Shown here one piece after another: positions 11,701 through 24,700 of a stretch of DNA of 64,000 bases. The position numbers were made by a program, and so were the translations under genes. Position 1 is the stretch's first letter. Each line of letters opens with the position of its first letter. The stretch comes from Aptenodytes patagonicus (Eukaryota; Chordata; Aves; Sphenisciformes; Spheniscidae). The notes under the pieces were generated by a model. The model worked only from the letters and a program-made list of their open reading frames with translations. It had not been told where the DNA came from and did no database searches. The stretch is from positions 5,587,501 to 5,651,500 of the forward strand of contig NC_134962.1 in assembly GCF_965638725.1 (NCBI RefSeq), read 5' to 3'.

Positions 11701-14634
11701 TTTAATGTATTTGCTTCAAATAGTTTATATTTCGGGTTCTGAAAATGCACCGGGACCTCAAAATTTGCAGAATATAATAAAAATGCTAAAAAGGGTTGGC
11801 ACCGAGAATAAGGAGGTGCGAGCAAGTAAAGATAGTTATACTGCTGGAAACTGGCCACCCAAGAAGATCTGGCAGAGAAAGTAAAGTATTAATAGCATTA
11901 TTAATCTGCTGAGTTTCACTGCCAGTAAAGTAAGTAGAAAAAGCAAGATCAAGGAGGAGAAGTTAGGAGGCAGCAACACAAATAATGTAACAAATTTACA
12001 GTTGTCAGAGGTATTATGTTTGTGGTTCCTGTTAGCAAACTGTGAGTATACACAGGGACAGCAGCTATGCCAAACGTCCAGATATTGCAGTTCGCAGTGG
12101 GATAAAGGGCATAACACTGTTTAAACTCAGTATGCTTCTCATATGTAGTAAAGCCCCCATGATTATTTATTGCAACAATCAGAAGCCATTTTTCATGGGT
12201 TGGGGGGGAGGGGTTTGAATGCTGAGTTAATTGAATGCATTTCTTCTGCTCTTACTCTGCAGAGTTCTGGTACCGTGGCACTGTGCTGTTGTTACTTCTT
12301 GTGTATTTTTCCAAAAATTAAAAGTTGTTTTCATGATATTCTGGATAGATTTTTTTCAGACAAACAGTTCCTGTAATTTCAGTGTCTCAACCCACTGAGA
12401 CTGTCATTCATTAAAAGTTTGGGTCGCAGTTCAAATTGTTTCTAAAAAACTGCTTCTTTCCAATCCAGCACCACTCAAGGCAATGCCACATCAGGCACTG
12501 GAAATCTCCATTGCACTTTCTGCATGTATTCACATCAACGCTTTGGCAGAAACATGTTAAGCTGTAATTAAGGGCTGTGTTTTATTTCTAATGCATAAAG
12601 AATATTCTGCTCAAAGTCTGTGGTTTTCTATTAAGGATCAGATTTAGTCGCCAGTTTTCAGTGAACGCTTTTCTTTTATTCGCTATTCTATTTTGTTTCT
12701 CTTGCCTTCCTGACGCCCACCGTGACTTCACAGCTAAATAATGATCAGTATAAATTTTTCAGTATATGCTTTTCAGAGTTAAAGAACAGACTGTAAGAGC
12801 ATTCAGCTACACAGGCCTCCCTGAAAAGGACATGAAGCTATATTATTTTATTTTATTTTATTTTAATGTTTGGTTTGTAGCATCAACTTAAAGGGCCAAA
12901 ACAGAAGAAGGATGTGTTTGCGAGATACGCTGCATGTACATATGAAGCAGATCCTACTTCCTCCATTCTAGTTGTTCCTGGTCAAGACAGTAGGTTTGCA
13001 CAGTTGGAAAACTGAAGGCAGTGGTAGGTCAGATGATTTAGAAAAGATTGACTAAAAAAGGAAAATATTGTGAAACACCTTTGCCCGATATCAGATAGAA
13101 TAAATGACAGTAACTTTTTTTTATACAGAATATGTTCAGTATGAGCAGTCCCTAGCAGCCCCTCTTTATTACACGAAGCGTGATGAAGCCAAGTGCAATT
13201 AAATCCAGAAACTGATCTATCCATTAGAAAACATAGTCTTTCCAGGATATGGCCCAGGCTATTCCACATTATGTGGTCTAGGAGAGGAGGGAGAAAAAAA
13301 CTAACACATTGGTGATTTCAGATCCTACTATAGGTACATTATGGCTCCTATAGATGGGTTAAGAAAGGATGCGGTTTCCAGGCAAAAGGCCCAAGTAAAT
13401 ACAATATCTGGGACAATAACTTCAACCCAGAAGACTGGAATAAAAAATCATATCTGTGGAGAAAAAAACATATATTTTTAAATAAACAGATGAGACCTAT
13501 CAACAAAGTCACATGTAGCTAGAATTTCCCAGAAATATGAAAAGCAGAATAGGAAAAATTTGTTTGGAAAAAGAGAATAAAAACAGATCAGCAGGAAAAT
13601 TGAAACTTAGTAGATTAGCTGTCAGAGAACCATCATTCACTTTTTGATTCCTCAGAAGCAGAGGAGGACACAGTGCTTTCCTCTGTTGCTTCAACTTCTT
13701 TCCTCTTAGTTAAAATCTGTTGTTTAGTTTGAAAATTCACATCTGTTTTATACAAACTGCATGAGTATTTTAAACTTCAGCTATAAATGCTGTTAAGACA
13801 TTGTTTGCTGCTCACAGTATGGTTTATAATTGGGATCACGTACTCCCTTCTTGAATCGGGAACTGAAGCCAGGATTCCCTATCTCGATAATTATCTCAGA
13901 AATCAGTGACAAACTGAGTCTCATCATCTGTGAGCTGGGCTCTGTCAAGGGTGACAGACTGCTGGTCGCTACCAGTTACTACATTAGCTCAGAAGGAAGA
14001 GGAATGTGCTGGTAATCCAAAAGTACCAGCCTCTAGGGAGAGGGGGGGCTTTGGCATAACCAATTTTTTTTTTTTAACTTGTCTGTTTGTAAGTAATTTG
14101 TTTGTTTTCAAAATCTTCCTTACTTCCCTTTCCCCAAACTAAGTTAAACCCAAGCAAGCATCCTGTTTAAAAGTAAATAAATAAACAAAAAATCTGGTTA
14201 TGTAATCAAATCTCAAGTATGTTGCTTATGCAAGTGATCTGAACTAAGTCAACATGAAAAATCCAGAGTTCTGGTATTTTATCCCCTTAAGATCTAGGGT
14301 TTGGTTTTAAAAAGATTTTTTTTTTTTTTTTTTTTTGGGTTTAGGCATCTCTGAAAAACAGTTGCTTTACAGATATAGTGCCTTTTGAGGTTTATTTTCT
14401 AACCTTCCTCCAATACTGCAGTCCCCTCCTGTCTTTGGGGTGTGTATCTAGCCATTTGCTTTTTCCTCTTTGTTTCTCAGGATTACTCATAATCTCTTGG
14501 GTCTATACAGCATGTTCAGGTTGCTTTACCATTCAGAAACTGAAGATGCAGCAATATAGGAAGCTGAACTAAACCTTTTAGGTTTAATTCTGATAGAAAT
14601 TTTCCACTATGATTTAGGAAGCCACCATCAAGTT
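2761..14634. other. EDN3 5' flank, no gene recognised
   Basis: Twelve kilobases of AT-rich non-coding DNA lie upstream of EDN3. All open frames are short, and none resembles a known protein or has convincing flanking splice sites. Small structures seen are a (TATTT)n run at 12841-12864, poly-T runs at about 14065 and 14316-14337, and a markedly purine-rich stretch at about 10225-10470. Enhancers of EDN3 may lie here but cannot be recognised from a single sequence. Confidence 0.5.
12841..12864. repeat. (TATTT)n microsatellite
   Basis: Perfect or near-perfect pentanucleotide copies of TATTT/TTTTA read directly from the sequence. Confidence 0.85.
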
Positions 14635-15412
14635 AGGTTCAACAAGGCCAAGTGCCGGGTCCTGCACTTCGGCCACAACAACCCCCTGCAGCGCTACAGG
14701 CTTGGGGAAGAGTGGCTGGAAAGCTGCACAGTGGAAAAGGACCTGGGGGTGCTGGTCGACAGCCGGCTGAACATGAGCCGGCAGTGTGCCCAGGTGGCCA
14801 AGAAGGCCAATGGCATCCTGGCCTGTATCAGCAATAGTGTGGCCAGTAGGAGTAGGGAAGTGATCGTGCCCCTGTACTCGGCCCTGGTGAGGCCGCACCT
14901 CGAATACTGTGTTCAGTTTTGGGCCCCTCACTACAAGAAGGACGTTGAGGTGCTGGAGCGTGTCCAGAGAAGGGCAACGAGGCTGGTGAGGGGTCTGGAG
15001 AACAAGTCTTATGAGGAGCGGCTGAGGGAACTGGGACTGTTCAGCCTGGAGAAAAGGAGGCTGAGGGGAGACCTCATCGCTCTCTACAACTACCTGAAAG
15101 GAGGTTGTAGCGAGGTGGGGGTCGGTCTCTTCTCCCAAGTAACTAGCAATAGGACGAGAGGAAATGGCCTCAAGTTGCGGCAGGGGAGGTTTAGATTGGA
15201 TGTAAGGAAAAATTTCTTTACTGAAAGAGTGGTGAAACATTGGAACAGGCTGCCCAGGGAAGTGGTGGTGTCCCCATCCCTGGAGGTTTTTAAAAGACGA
15301 GTAGATGAGGCGCTTAGGGACATGGTTTAGTGGGCCTGGTGGTGTTGGGTTGACTGTTGGACTCGATGATCTTAGAGGTCTTTTCCAACCTCAATGATTC
15401 TATGATTCTATC
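14635..15412 (+). mobile_element. CR1 LINE, 5'-truncated, young copy
   Basis: This is the 3' end of a chicken-repeat-1 non-LTR retrotransposon. An open frame from 14635 to 15330 (stop TAG) encodes the C-terminal part of the ORF2 reverse transcriptase, after the catalytic motifs. It includes the downstream blocks [20 protein letters not shown] and [20 protein letters not shown]. The 3' UTR ends in the CR1 hallmark repeat of ATTCTATG units (about 15397-15412). The frame has no stop, and about 95 percent of residues match the copy at 32.2-33.5 kb, so both are recent insertions of one subfamily. The 5' truncation is typical of CR1. It cannot transpose by itself because the endonuclease and the RT core are missing. 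Confidence 0.95.
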
Positions 15413-18129
15413 TCTTTCTGGTAGTATCTTACAAGCCGGGCAAGTGGTGCTCTTCAGGCCTGTCTATTTAGGTTATAAGCCGTTTGAGGCAAATTCTCCT
15501 GGTCTTTTGTGTGAATAATGCCTCGGTGTTTGCATTTTGACGCTAAGTACAACTGAAATATAGGGTATGTAATGGTAAGTCCTTCTAGTAAGCTCCAGCT
15601 CTGATTCATAACTACCACTGAAGATACGCTGATTATTCCCCCTCTTAAAGAACTGTATCTTAAGTAAGCCAAAAAGTTGAAAAAAGCTGCATCTTGCATA
15701 AGCTTCAGTATTCTGTTTCAGTGGTATTTTGAAAGCTGAATGTTTTGTTTGAGATGGATGTTTGGAGTTAAAATTCGGTGGTCTTGCAGAATAAAAGCTC
15801 TGTATTTGGGGCATTTGAAATGTGCGGTTGCTTTTATTTTCCTCTTAGATTTTGTATGCTGGCTGTATTTACATTTTATGCCCAGATGGTTTTCTTTAAC
15901 GTCTTAGTATAACGTACATGTAACATCTTGCACCAGCGTTGTTTTCTTGATTTATGCCTCTCTGTTTGAATAGTTGAAAACTTTGTTAGGGCACCTAATG
16001 GGGAAACTGCTTTTTTAGCACTGTGGCTGGCTGTTCTCTGTCAACAGAAAACTGGAAACTCGTGGTTTGTGTGTGAATTGTGGGACAGTAGTATAGTCAT
16101 GTCATGCTGTGGGGTTTTTTATTTTATCCTTTAAAGATGCTTAGAACCTTTACCCCCAATCGAAAGAGTGTTTTTTCTTAGCACATTAATAGCTCTGGAA
16201 TTAGGGATTAAGTAAGTAATTTATATTTTTCATAAGGGATCATATTCTTCCCATGGAATGAAATGCCATAAACGATGCTAAAGCCTCTATGACTAAGATA
16301 AACGTGAAACTTTTGAGCTGATACATGTGACATGAACTATTCATGGAAGGAAAATCCAGTGTTAGGTAGAACTAGAAATGCTCACTGAGTAGATAAAAAG
16401 CCTGAAAATACCACTGGCTGTAACCACGCTGTACACAGCATTATCTGAAAGAAGAGGTTGTGAATGAAGAGGTTGTACAGTAAAGACATATTTATAGAAA
16501 ATTGTAAAATTACTCTGCAACCTGATGTGCAAGTCAGATGTCCTGCATTGTAGCAGATAATTTTGTTCTATGAGTAAAAGTACCTGCTTTGCAATGGTAG
16601 CCTAAAAATGTAGGATGTCTAGAAATCCATAGCATGTTAAAATGAACTAGCAATTGGTATTCTCAAAACAAAATAACACAGGTGTCCTTCTTTCTGCATC
16701 TGGGGAGGGCCTGAGGGCTTTTGAGATTACTTAAAAGACGAAGTATAATTGTGAATGAAATTATGCAGCTGGCACAAGGAATTGATTTCTTATCAATTTT
16801 GACTAGGCCAGCTATAAAGTGGTTTAGCTGCAATGACTAACAAGTATTTCTGTTCCACTGTTGAACAAAATGGGCTAGTAATATTCACAAACAATGGAGT
16901 TTACATTTTCTCTTGAAATGTGCTGTTGCCAGAGTTCCATTTCATCCCCTTTTAGGGGAGAGAAGAGTAGAAAAGCATCTTATTTTTGTATAATGTGAAT
17001 GTAATAGAAATTAGGCAGAGTACATCAAATTTACTGTAAGTGTGCCGCCTGAACGGGTGAAGCCTAAGTTACATTGGTAAAGTGAAGATATTAGCTAGTT
17101 ACACCTTGCCAACACGTTGAGATCTTTTCAGGGAGGCAGGACTTCTGTGCAATCCCAAAGAAATGAGATCTATTAAAGTAATTATTGGTTACACAGAAAA
17201 ATGCCTACTTCCTGTCTGAAAATCTTTCCATATAAGTTTGTTTGCGTCTCATACCCCCTTCAGACAGTGCTTAGAGGAACATATTATGCTAAATTCACTA
17301 TGCTGGCAAAACGTAATTAGAAAACTTGAAAACAGCAGTTTTCACTAAATCATAATTTGCAAGTGATGTTCAATTTTGTAAGCCTGCATTCTACATTAGA
17401 CTCACTTTCATCTAAAACATACTAGAACATACCAACTCTAAACAACCTGAAGCATGATCAGATCTGTAGCTTTGAGTGGAAGAACAAGTCTTATTTTCAT
17501 TGACTACAACATTCATGTTTGCCAGGGTCATACAATTCTGCAGACCATCACTGGTAAAGTATAAATTTTTCTGAATTAACCTTATGACTTTGTTGATTCA
17601 GTGGAAGAATTTAAATCCTTTTAGTCTTATAAAGGACTATTAGGATTTCGTTGCTTTTACGACTTCTTTGTATTTCTGCTTTTTTGCAAAATAGCTAGTG
17701 TTCTCCCCCCCAAAAAAAAAGGCTTGTAAGCTTAGGAACCCTTGGATCAATTTACTGCTTTCTGGGTTTTTTTTTTTTTGGAGTTGAGTGGTTTTAATGC
17801 AGACTTGTGGTCTGTTTTAAGTTGTGCTATTCTATGAAGCTCTCGTCTCCTAAATGATGTTAATTCTCCCTGCATTGCATAATTTTGATTTCTCACTTGG
17901 TGGAGGAAGGGAAAGTACCTGTGAATACATCTCAGTTCTGTAAGGCTCCTCTTAGGTGCTGCGTGCAAATGGCTGCTAATATATGTCTCTCAGTTCTCTG
18001 GGAGACAGAGGAAGGTCTTATCTTGTTGGTCTGATATCGCTGGGGTGCTCCGAGTCTCCTCCTGACACTGCTCGTACTGCCACTGAGAGAGAGGCTTCAC
18101 AAACCTACACTTTCCCATGTGTCTGGCCA
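15413..18129. other. Intergenic, no gene recognised
   Basis: AT-rich non-coding sequence between the young CR1 and a CR1 stub. It contains short A/T runs (17707-17720, 17766-17780) and no supported coding region or repeat boundary. Confidence 0.5.
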
Positions 18130-18178
18130 ATCATAGAATCATAGAATAGTTTGGGTTGGAAGGGACCTTTAAAGTTCA
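18130..18178 (-). mobile_element. CR1 LINE 3'-end stub
   Basis: About 50 bases match the extreme 3' end of CR1 in reverse orientation: two ATAGAATC units followed by the GGTTGGAAGGGACCT block. The rest of the element is missing, consistent with very severe 5' truncation. Confidence 0.85.
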
Positions 18179-18952
18179 ATGTTCTTCCTAATTCATGTTC
18201 ATGGCTTTCCTTTATTTGCTGCTGATCTCACTCCCGTGCCCATTTTTCAGGCTGTTATCTCTGTTGGTTTCAGCACCCGCTCATCAGCTAATCCCCTGAG
18301 CCTCTGCCATCTTTCATAGCAAGGGAAAGCACCAGAGGTCTCTGATGCTGGTTGTATTTTTTCCACAATGACCCACAGCCTAGTCATTTCCCTCCTCACC
18401 CATTTGAATTTGGAAATAAAAAACCAACAAATGAATTAAAACTCGACCTGACTGGATCCCCTTGCTGCTTTTTCTTCAATTCTCTCAAGTATGTTAACTT
18501 GGCAAGTGAAGATGGACGTGGTAAATTAGAGGTTTTGTGACTAGACTGGAAACGTACTCAGGCCTGAAATGTTGCGTTGAAACCAGTCTTCAAGGATGTG
18601 TTGGAAGTAGTCTGATGACACAGCTATTCATTAAATGCTTTGAAATTCCTTTTTTTATGACTTGTGGAAGTTCCAGGGCTTCTCACAGGGATTATTGGCT
18701 TAGGTGCAGCTCCCCATAAGCACAATTAGACTCTGAATCGGTTTACTTCAAGCCAACTTGATACGTCTGTCCTGATCTTCCATGTTTCCAGTATTAACCA
18801 AAGTTAAGAGAGTTTGGACAGAGCCAGCTTAGTTCTTCCTGAACCCAAAAGCGTGTAGGAATGTCCATCCATCATGTAAATGGAGAAAACCAGCATGTAA
18901 ATGGAGCCAAGGGAAGTCAGAACAATGGAATGAAGTGGAAAGACATGTGGTA
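18179..18952. other. Intergenic, no gene recognised
   Basis: Non-coding sequence between the CR1 stub and the solo LTR. A short direct duplication of CATGTAAATGGAG occurs at about 18874-18906 (two copies, 20 bases apart). Confidence 0.45.
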
Positions 18953-19515
18953 GTGAATGTCGTGGTTTAACCTCGGTCAGCAACTGAGCACCACCCAGCC
19001 ACTCGCTCACTCCCCTCCTCCCCCGGTGGGATGGGGGAGAGAACTGGAAGAGTAGAAGTGAGAAAACTCGTGGGTTGAGATAAAAACAGTTTAATAATTG
19101 AAATATAATAATAATAATAATAATAATTAATAATATACAAAGCAAGTGATGCACAATGCAATTGCTCACCATCCGCCAACCGATGCCCAGCCAGTCCCCG
19201 AGCAGCAGCCCCCCCGGCCAGCTTTCCCCAATTTATATACTAAGCATGACGTCCCATGGTATGGAATGTCCCTTTGGCCAGTTGGGGTCAGCTGTCCTGG
19301 CTGTGCCCCCTCCCAGCTTCTTGTGCACCCCCAGCCTTCTCAGTCCATAGAGCATGGGAAGCTGAAAGGTCCTTGACTAGTGTAAGCACTGCTCAGCAAC
19401 ACCTAAAACATCGGTGTGTTATCAACATTGTTCTCATCCTAAATCCAAAACACAGCACTGTACCAGCTACTAGGAAGGAAATTAACTCTATCCCAGCTGA
19501 AACCGGGACAGTGAG
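18953..19515 (-). repeat. Target-site duplication flanking solo LTR 1
   Basis: GTGAA (18953-18957) and GTGAG (19511-19515) flank the LTR. Four of five bases match, as expected for an aged 5-base duplication made at integration. Confidence 0.65.
18958..19510 (-). mobile_element. Solo LTR of an endogenous retrovirus (copy 1)
   Basis: This is a 553-base long terminal repeat in reverse orientation, with TG...CA ends. It is the same family as the copy at 57997-58553 and aligns with it over its full length. Read on the minus strand it has, in order, a TATA-like TATATAAA segment, an (ATT)n-type microsatellite (seen as AAT units at about 19104-19135), an ATTAAA polyadenylation signal and the GTTAAACCACGACA end. 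No retroviral gag, pol or env frame lies next to it, so it is a solo LTR left by recombination between two LTRs. A 5-base duplication suggests an ERVL-like class; family assignment is inference. Confidence 0.88.
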
Positions 19516-20703
19516 AAAGCAACAAGTTCCTGAAAAGCCCTCCCAGAAGATGCAGTACTTGCTGTGAACAGACTAGTTGAGAAAAACTTGCTAAGTTTTA
19601 TGTTTATTTTTAGTAATAAATGTTTTGGCTGTCTCCAATGAAACTACTTTGTTAAAATATCAAATTGCAGATTTTAGAGTAGTAGAATGCATATAGTGAG
19701 ACAAAAGAAGAGCAAGCTGTAAACATGTTTTGCCACTGGTGTACATATATTAAGAAGGATTTTTTTTTTTTTTTTAAGCAAAAGTCAGTCACTGGTTAAA
19801 TAACTATTGCATGTAACTGCCTTTTTTGGCTTTCTTTTCAGAAGACGTTTGAAACAAGGCATGTAGCTTGCTACTGTGTTATCATTTATGTAGATTATGG
19901 GAAATAACTGAAAGATCCATTCATGGGTAATTTAAACATATTCTTTTTTTCAACAAAATTATCTGACACACTTAAAAAGAGGCAGTTCAACATCCAAGTT
20001 AACTGCCTGTTGGAACGCTAGCCCTGAGTCTTCCCAGAAGAATGTAGAATGAATTTAACTTTTCAGGGGGCAAAGATATTTAAAGCAATATAAGCTATGT
20101 AAAGAGCTTAGGGATAGTCAACTAAATAGTTTTCTGTTGACTCAAGCACTCTTTTTCTTATTGTCATGCAGCATGGGATCAAGGGTGGTGGAAATATGCA
20201 TGTGAGGAAGCATGAAGAAATGGCTCGCTCTCTTTGTATATCTTAGTGGCTTTTTTAGACTTGGCCTTACTGCAACATAGTTACTGTTGCTACAGTCCAA
20301 TCTGGAAACTTTCCATCAGAAATGCTATTTTGAGTACTGACTTCTAAATGTTTTGTATCTCATTGTTCTGAAATTTGTCACATCTAGAGCTTGGGAGGCA
20401 AATTAAATCCCATTTAATTTTAGATGGATTCTTTGCTGTGCTAAAGACCAGATTTGTTTTTGTTACTTTTTTGGCTTAAGATTTCTATTGATTTCTGAAG
20501 CCAGAAACATTACAGGGTTGCAGAGGTGGGTAGCGTAGTCATCTGAATGACTCGGGTAACTTGGCATGAGATGTGAGCTTTGTGTGTAAACTAAGACATG
20601 GGGTTTTTTTTAAATGTTTGGTATTAATCTGACTTTGTTTCAGCTGAGCTGAATTACAAGTACAATGAACACAGTGCTTCTGGAATTCCTATTCATGCAA
20701 TAC
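19516..20703. other. Intergenic, no gene recognised
   Basis: AT-rich non-coding sequence with a poly-T run near 19760-19775. No supported gene or repeat was seen. Confidence 0.5.
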
Positions 20704-21739
20704 AGATGCTCATTAACTTTAGCAAGACTTTTGACATGGTCTCCCACGGCACCCTTGTGTCCAATTTGGGATATTAGTGTAGACAGGTGAAATACTAGGT
20801 GGATGCAAAAGATGGCTGGACTATTGGGCTCAGAGGGTACTGGTTAATAGTTGATTCTGTACCTGGAGTCCAGTTACCAGTGGAGTTCCTGAGAGTCTGT
20901 TCTTGGACCTGTCTGTGTAATATCCTATTTAATATCTTTACTGATGACCTGGAGGAGGAAATGGAATGTAGCTTCATTAAATTTGCATGACACCAAATTG
21001 GAGGGAGCAGTCAATACACGTGAAGGTAGCGTTGCTGTTTAGAATGACCTAGATAGCCTGGAGGAATGGCCCAACCAGAACCTCATGAAATTCAGCAAGG
21101 ACAAATGCAAAGTCCTGCACCTGGGACAGATTGACCTCACTCAGTGGATGACTGGCTGGGTAGCAGCTCTTCTGAACAGGATCAGGAGTTCTGGTGGGCT
21201 AAACATGAGCCAGCAGTATCCTGGGCTGTGTCAACAGGAACATAACCAGTAGATTGAGGGGCATGATTATCCCCCTTTACTCAGCACTCATTAGACCCCA
21301 TCCTGATTACTGTGTCCAGTTTTAGGCTCCCCAATACAAGAAAGATGGTAAACTTGAGCAAGTTTAGTGCAGGGCCACCAAGATGATCTGGAGGCTGGAG
21401 CGCGTGATCAGTGAGGTGAGGCTGAGACAATGCTTACCCTGGAGAAGAGAAGATGTCTTCAGGTTTGAATACCAGCATACCAGTATCTCTGAGGCAGTTA
21501 CAAACTAGATGGAACCAGACTCTTTACAGAGCTGCATGTTGGGAAAATGAGACACAACAGTCATAAGTTGAAACAGGGGATCCCAGCTGCATATAAAAGG
21601 GGGCAAAAAGAATCATTCTGAGGATAATTATGCATTGTAACAAGTTTCTCAGAGAGATTCTTGAATCTCCATTCATAGAGGTTTTCAAAATCTGACTGGA
21701 CAAAGCCCTTGGTGCCTTCCAACCTGAATGATTCTATGA
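20704..21739 (+). mobile_element. CR1 LINE, decayed copy
   Basis: About 1 kb of an older CR1. It keeps recognisable pieces of reverse transcriptase: NFSKTFDMVSH, which includes the first catalytic motif, and ILFNIFTDDLEEEMECS. It also has the 3' UTR and a GATTCTATGA end at 21730-21739. Several stops and frame shifts interrupt the frame. The FADD catalytic motif is lost because a stop (TGA) falls right after KFA. Its divergence is much greater than that of the two young copies, so it belongs to an older wave. Confidence 0.9.
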
Positions 21740-24700
21740 AATAACATCTAAGCAAATAAAAGTAATCCAGTGCACTTGTCTCCTCATGGAGGGTTTTATT
21801 CTGCCTACAGAAACTACCACCAGAATGTGGATCTTGAATGTTCGTCCACTAAGAAATGTAGTGAGACAGTCACCTTTGCTTTATGAGTTTCATCACACTA
21901 GTGCAGATTTGACTTAGTCATTCTGTCTAAAAGCTGTTATCTCTAAACAGAGATTTTAGTTGTAAGACTGGAAGAAGGAATCTTAAGGGGAAGATCTGGA
22001 AGTTGGAAGAGGAAGAATACAGTCAAGAACATAGTCACGCATCTGAACCGTGACTGACTGATTTCAGAGATTTGGCAGATACTTTTAATCATGAACAATA
22101 TGTTTCAGTGATTGCTGCCAGGGTGCTTTTTACAATGAGGCTAAACTTCCAATTGTTAACCCTGAACACGATAATAATATGAATGTCTGCAAACATTTTT
22201 CAGCCTTCTGTGTATCTATCTGGATTCCCACTTGCAAAATTTTGATGCATTTTGGGCGTAAGTGCATGTGCTCCAAATCTCTTTGCATAGTGGTTAGTAA
22301 ATTAAAATATTGGCAAGGATTGTTGTTGCTTCCAAAAGCAAAATACCAGCAAATACATGTATTTTCAGATCTACCTTAGAAACTCTGTCTTGATCATATT
22401 ATCCAGGAGGCAAGGGTAAGTGGTAAGATTTCTCTCCTTCTGGCCCCGTTTTTTTTGCAGGGGCATTGTAATTAAACCAAGACTGGTGATTTTTTTTTTT
22501 TTTTTGAGGTGCTCTTCTTACACAGTCTGTTCTTGATGAATACAAAATGGAACATCTGATAGACTTAGCAATAAAGGCAATGCAGTTACATTTTAGTAAC
22601 TGATCCAGCTGGGATAAATTTTCATAATGCATTAGTCACTACTGTGTGAATTAAGGTGGAGAGAAACAGTAGATGTAGACATTGTGTCTGATTCTATGAA
22701 TGACAGGGATTTCTACGAGAAGAGCTGCTTGATCGCATTCTCTAGCGACCTCCTGTGTATAATTATTTTGTACAGCGAGTGGCCGTGTTCTAGCTTCACT
22801 TTAAATATCCCAGAGGAGGTATTTAGTAGATGTAACTGCAGTGGAACATTCTCTGGCTGTATTTTCCTTCTTTTCAGTTTAAATCTTATTACATGACCTA
22901 TTGTTTCCCTAAAATTTTTACCAATTCCTTTCCTTCCTAAAGGGAATTCTTCCTCTGAGCATTTCTAAGCAAATTCTTCACATCATATGTTTCAGTCAAG
23001 CTTTTCTCCTGGTTATATTGGTATGTTGTCACTAAATTTAATTGGACCACATTGGTGTAATTGAGAGCAGAAGATTGGTTCCTTTAATCTTTCTGCAAAA
23101 GTAATCTATTTCCCCAATCAGGTTTTTTTCCCTGCTTGGAATTTCTTCACATTTGTCAACATCTTCAGGGTAAGGAGGTTCTCCCAGTTCTAATAGCACC
23201 TGAATTCTTTTTGAAGCACCGAACATGTTTCCGCAGGCACGTTATTTATGGATATTTCCCTAATTCCACTTCTCTGACTATTGTCCAACAGTTCACATCT
23301 GCCTATCCACATCTGGTACAAATAAAAAAAAAATTGTGTTTTTCATATCAAACGTAATAATGACCATTTTGCTTTTGTTCTTATTAAATCAAAGTTTGTA
23401 AATCCTTTTTATGTAATCTCTTAAGCTTTATAATATTGCACAGGATGAGGCAGCTTTTTTGTGCTTTATTTAGCTATATTTACTTTCTTGCTTCTGGACA
23501 ACTAGTGATTTGAGGTCTCAGACCTTTGTATCATTTCCCTTTTAAATATTTGCTCCATTTTGAGCTAGCATAAACCATAACTAGAATCAACAGAGTTATG
23601 CAAAACTTCCTCATAAGAGGGATGAGTTGGAATAAAAACCACTCGTGGGCTGCAGAGGCTGAGATGATGTGTTTTATGCCTGTATTGCCTTCCATTTGAG
23701 GAGCTCAATGCAAATTATTCCCTGTAAGCAATGGCAACATTGAGAGGCATTGTAGAGTTAATGGTCAAGTTACTTTTTAAGAGGTGTAATTTTCCCTGTT
23801 CCTCCTTTCAGCCGACACACATAAACATGTATGTGCACATAGCTATCTAAATTGCTAGTTGTGCCAATCTTGTAACTGCATTTGTACATACAGGTTTTGA
23901 GATTCGAGCTAACTATTATAGCCCTGGCTTAGCTTCCCAGTAAAGTATTCCTCTTCTCAGACTGTGGTTTCCTAACATAGGTAGGAACAACCCTGGCTCC
24001 CTTTGCCCTCTTTAGTTGCTAACCTAGGTTGCTGTCAGGGCATGCTACGGAAATAAATTTTGCTCTTTTCTTTTTGCATTAACCATTTTGATGGAGAGGG
24101 GGAAGTTTCTGTAATGGCTCCTTTTTACAGAGGAGAGAGGACAACAGCAGCTCATCTGTATGACCCTGTCATACTCCCAGCTGTGTATTTGAGACAAAAT
24201 GTTTCATCTGGGAATGTACAATGAAATGAGAAGGATGTTTTCAAGAAAAATCTGAATATGATAGGTATAAGAAAGAATGATAAACCATAGAAAGATTTTT
24301 AGATATAAACACTGACTATAGCTCTATCGGTGTAAAAAGAGTGGGGAGGGCTGTTGATTTGACCTTAATTTTGCCCCATGAATACCTCTGTAATGTGTAA
24401 GGGGCTTTGCTTTGCAGAGGTTAAGTGTAATTCAGAAAGATACATTGAAGCCTGACTCCATAAAGGCTTAGCTGTCTACATTTGCCCAGAATGATTGACC
24501 TCGTCAGCAGTACTACTGAACCTAAGGAGCATTCAAAGACATCTGGAAAACAAGACCACCGTAGGTTATGAAACACAGATCCCACAGCTTTCATCCAACT
24601 GCTCGTTTTGTTAATGGCATAAGAATCTTTGAAAAGAATCAGTCTCTAATATATCTGAACTAGCTCACTCTGAAACACTTCCAATCCTTGCTGGATCCAG

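Noticed and set aside
19146..19567. Overlapping frames of 64-103 codons that recur near 58034-58385.
   Set aside because: The recurrence is explained by the two copies of the same LTR. These frames lie inside the LTR and do not correspond to a retroviral protein.
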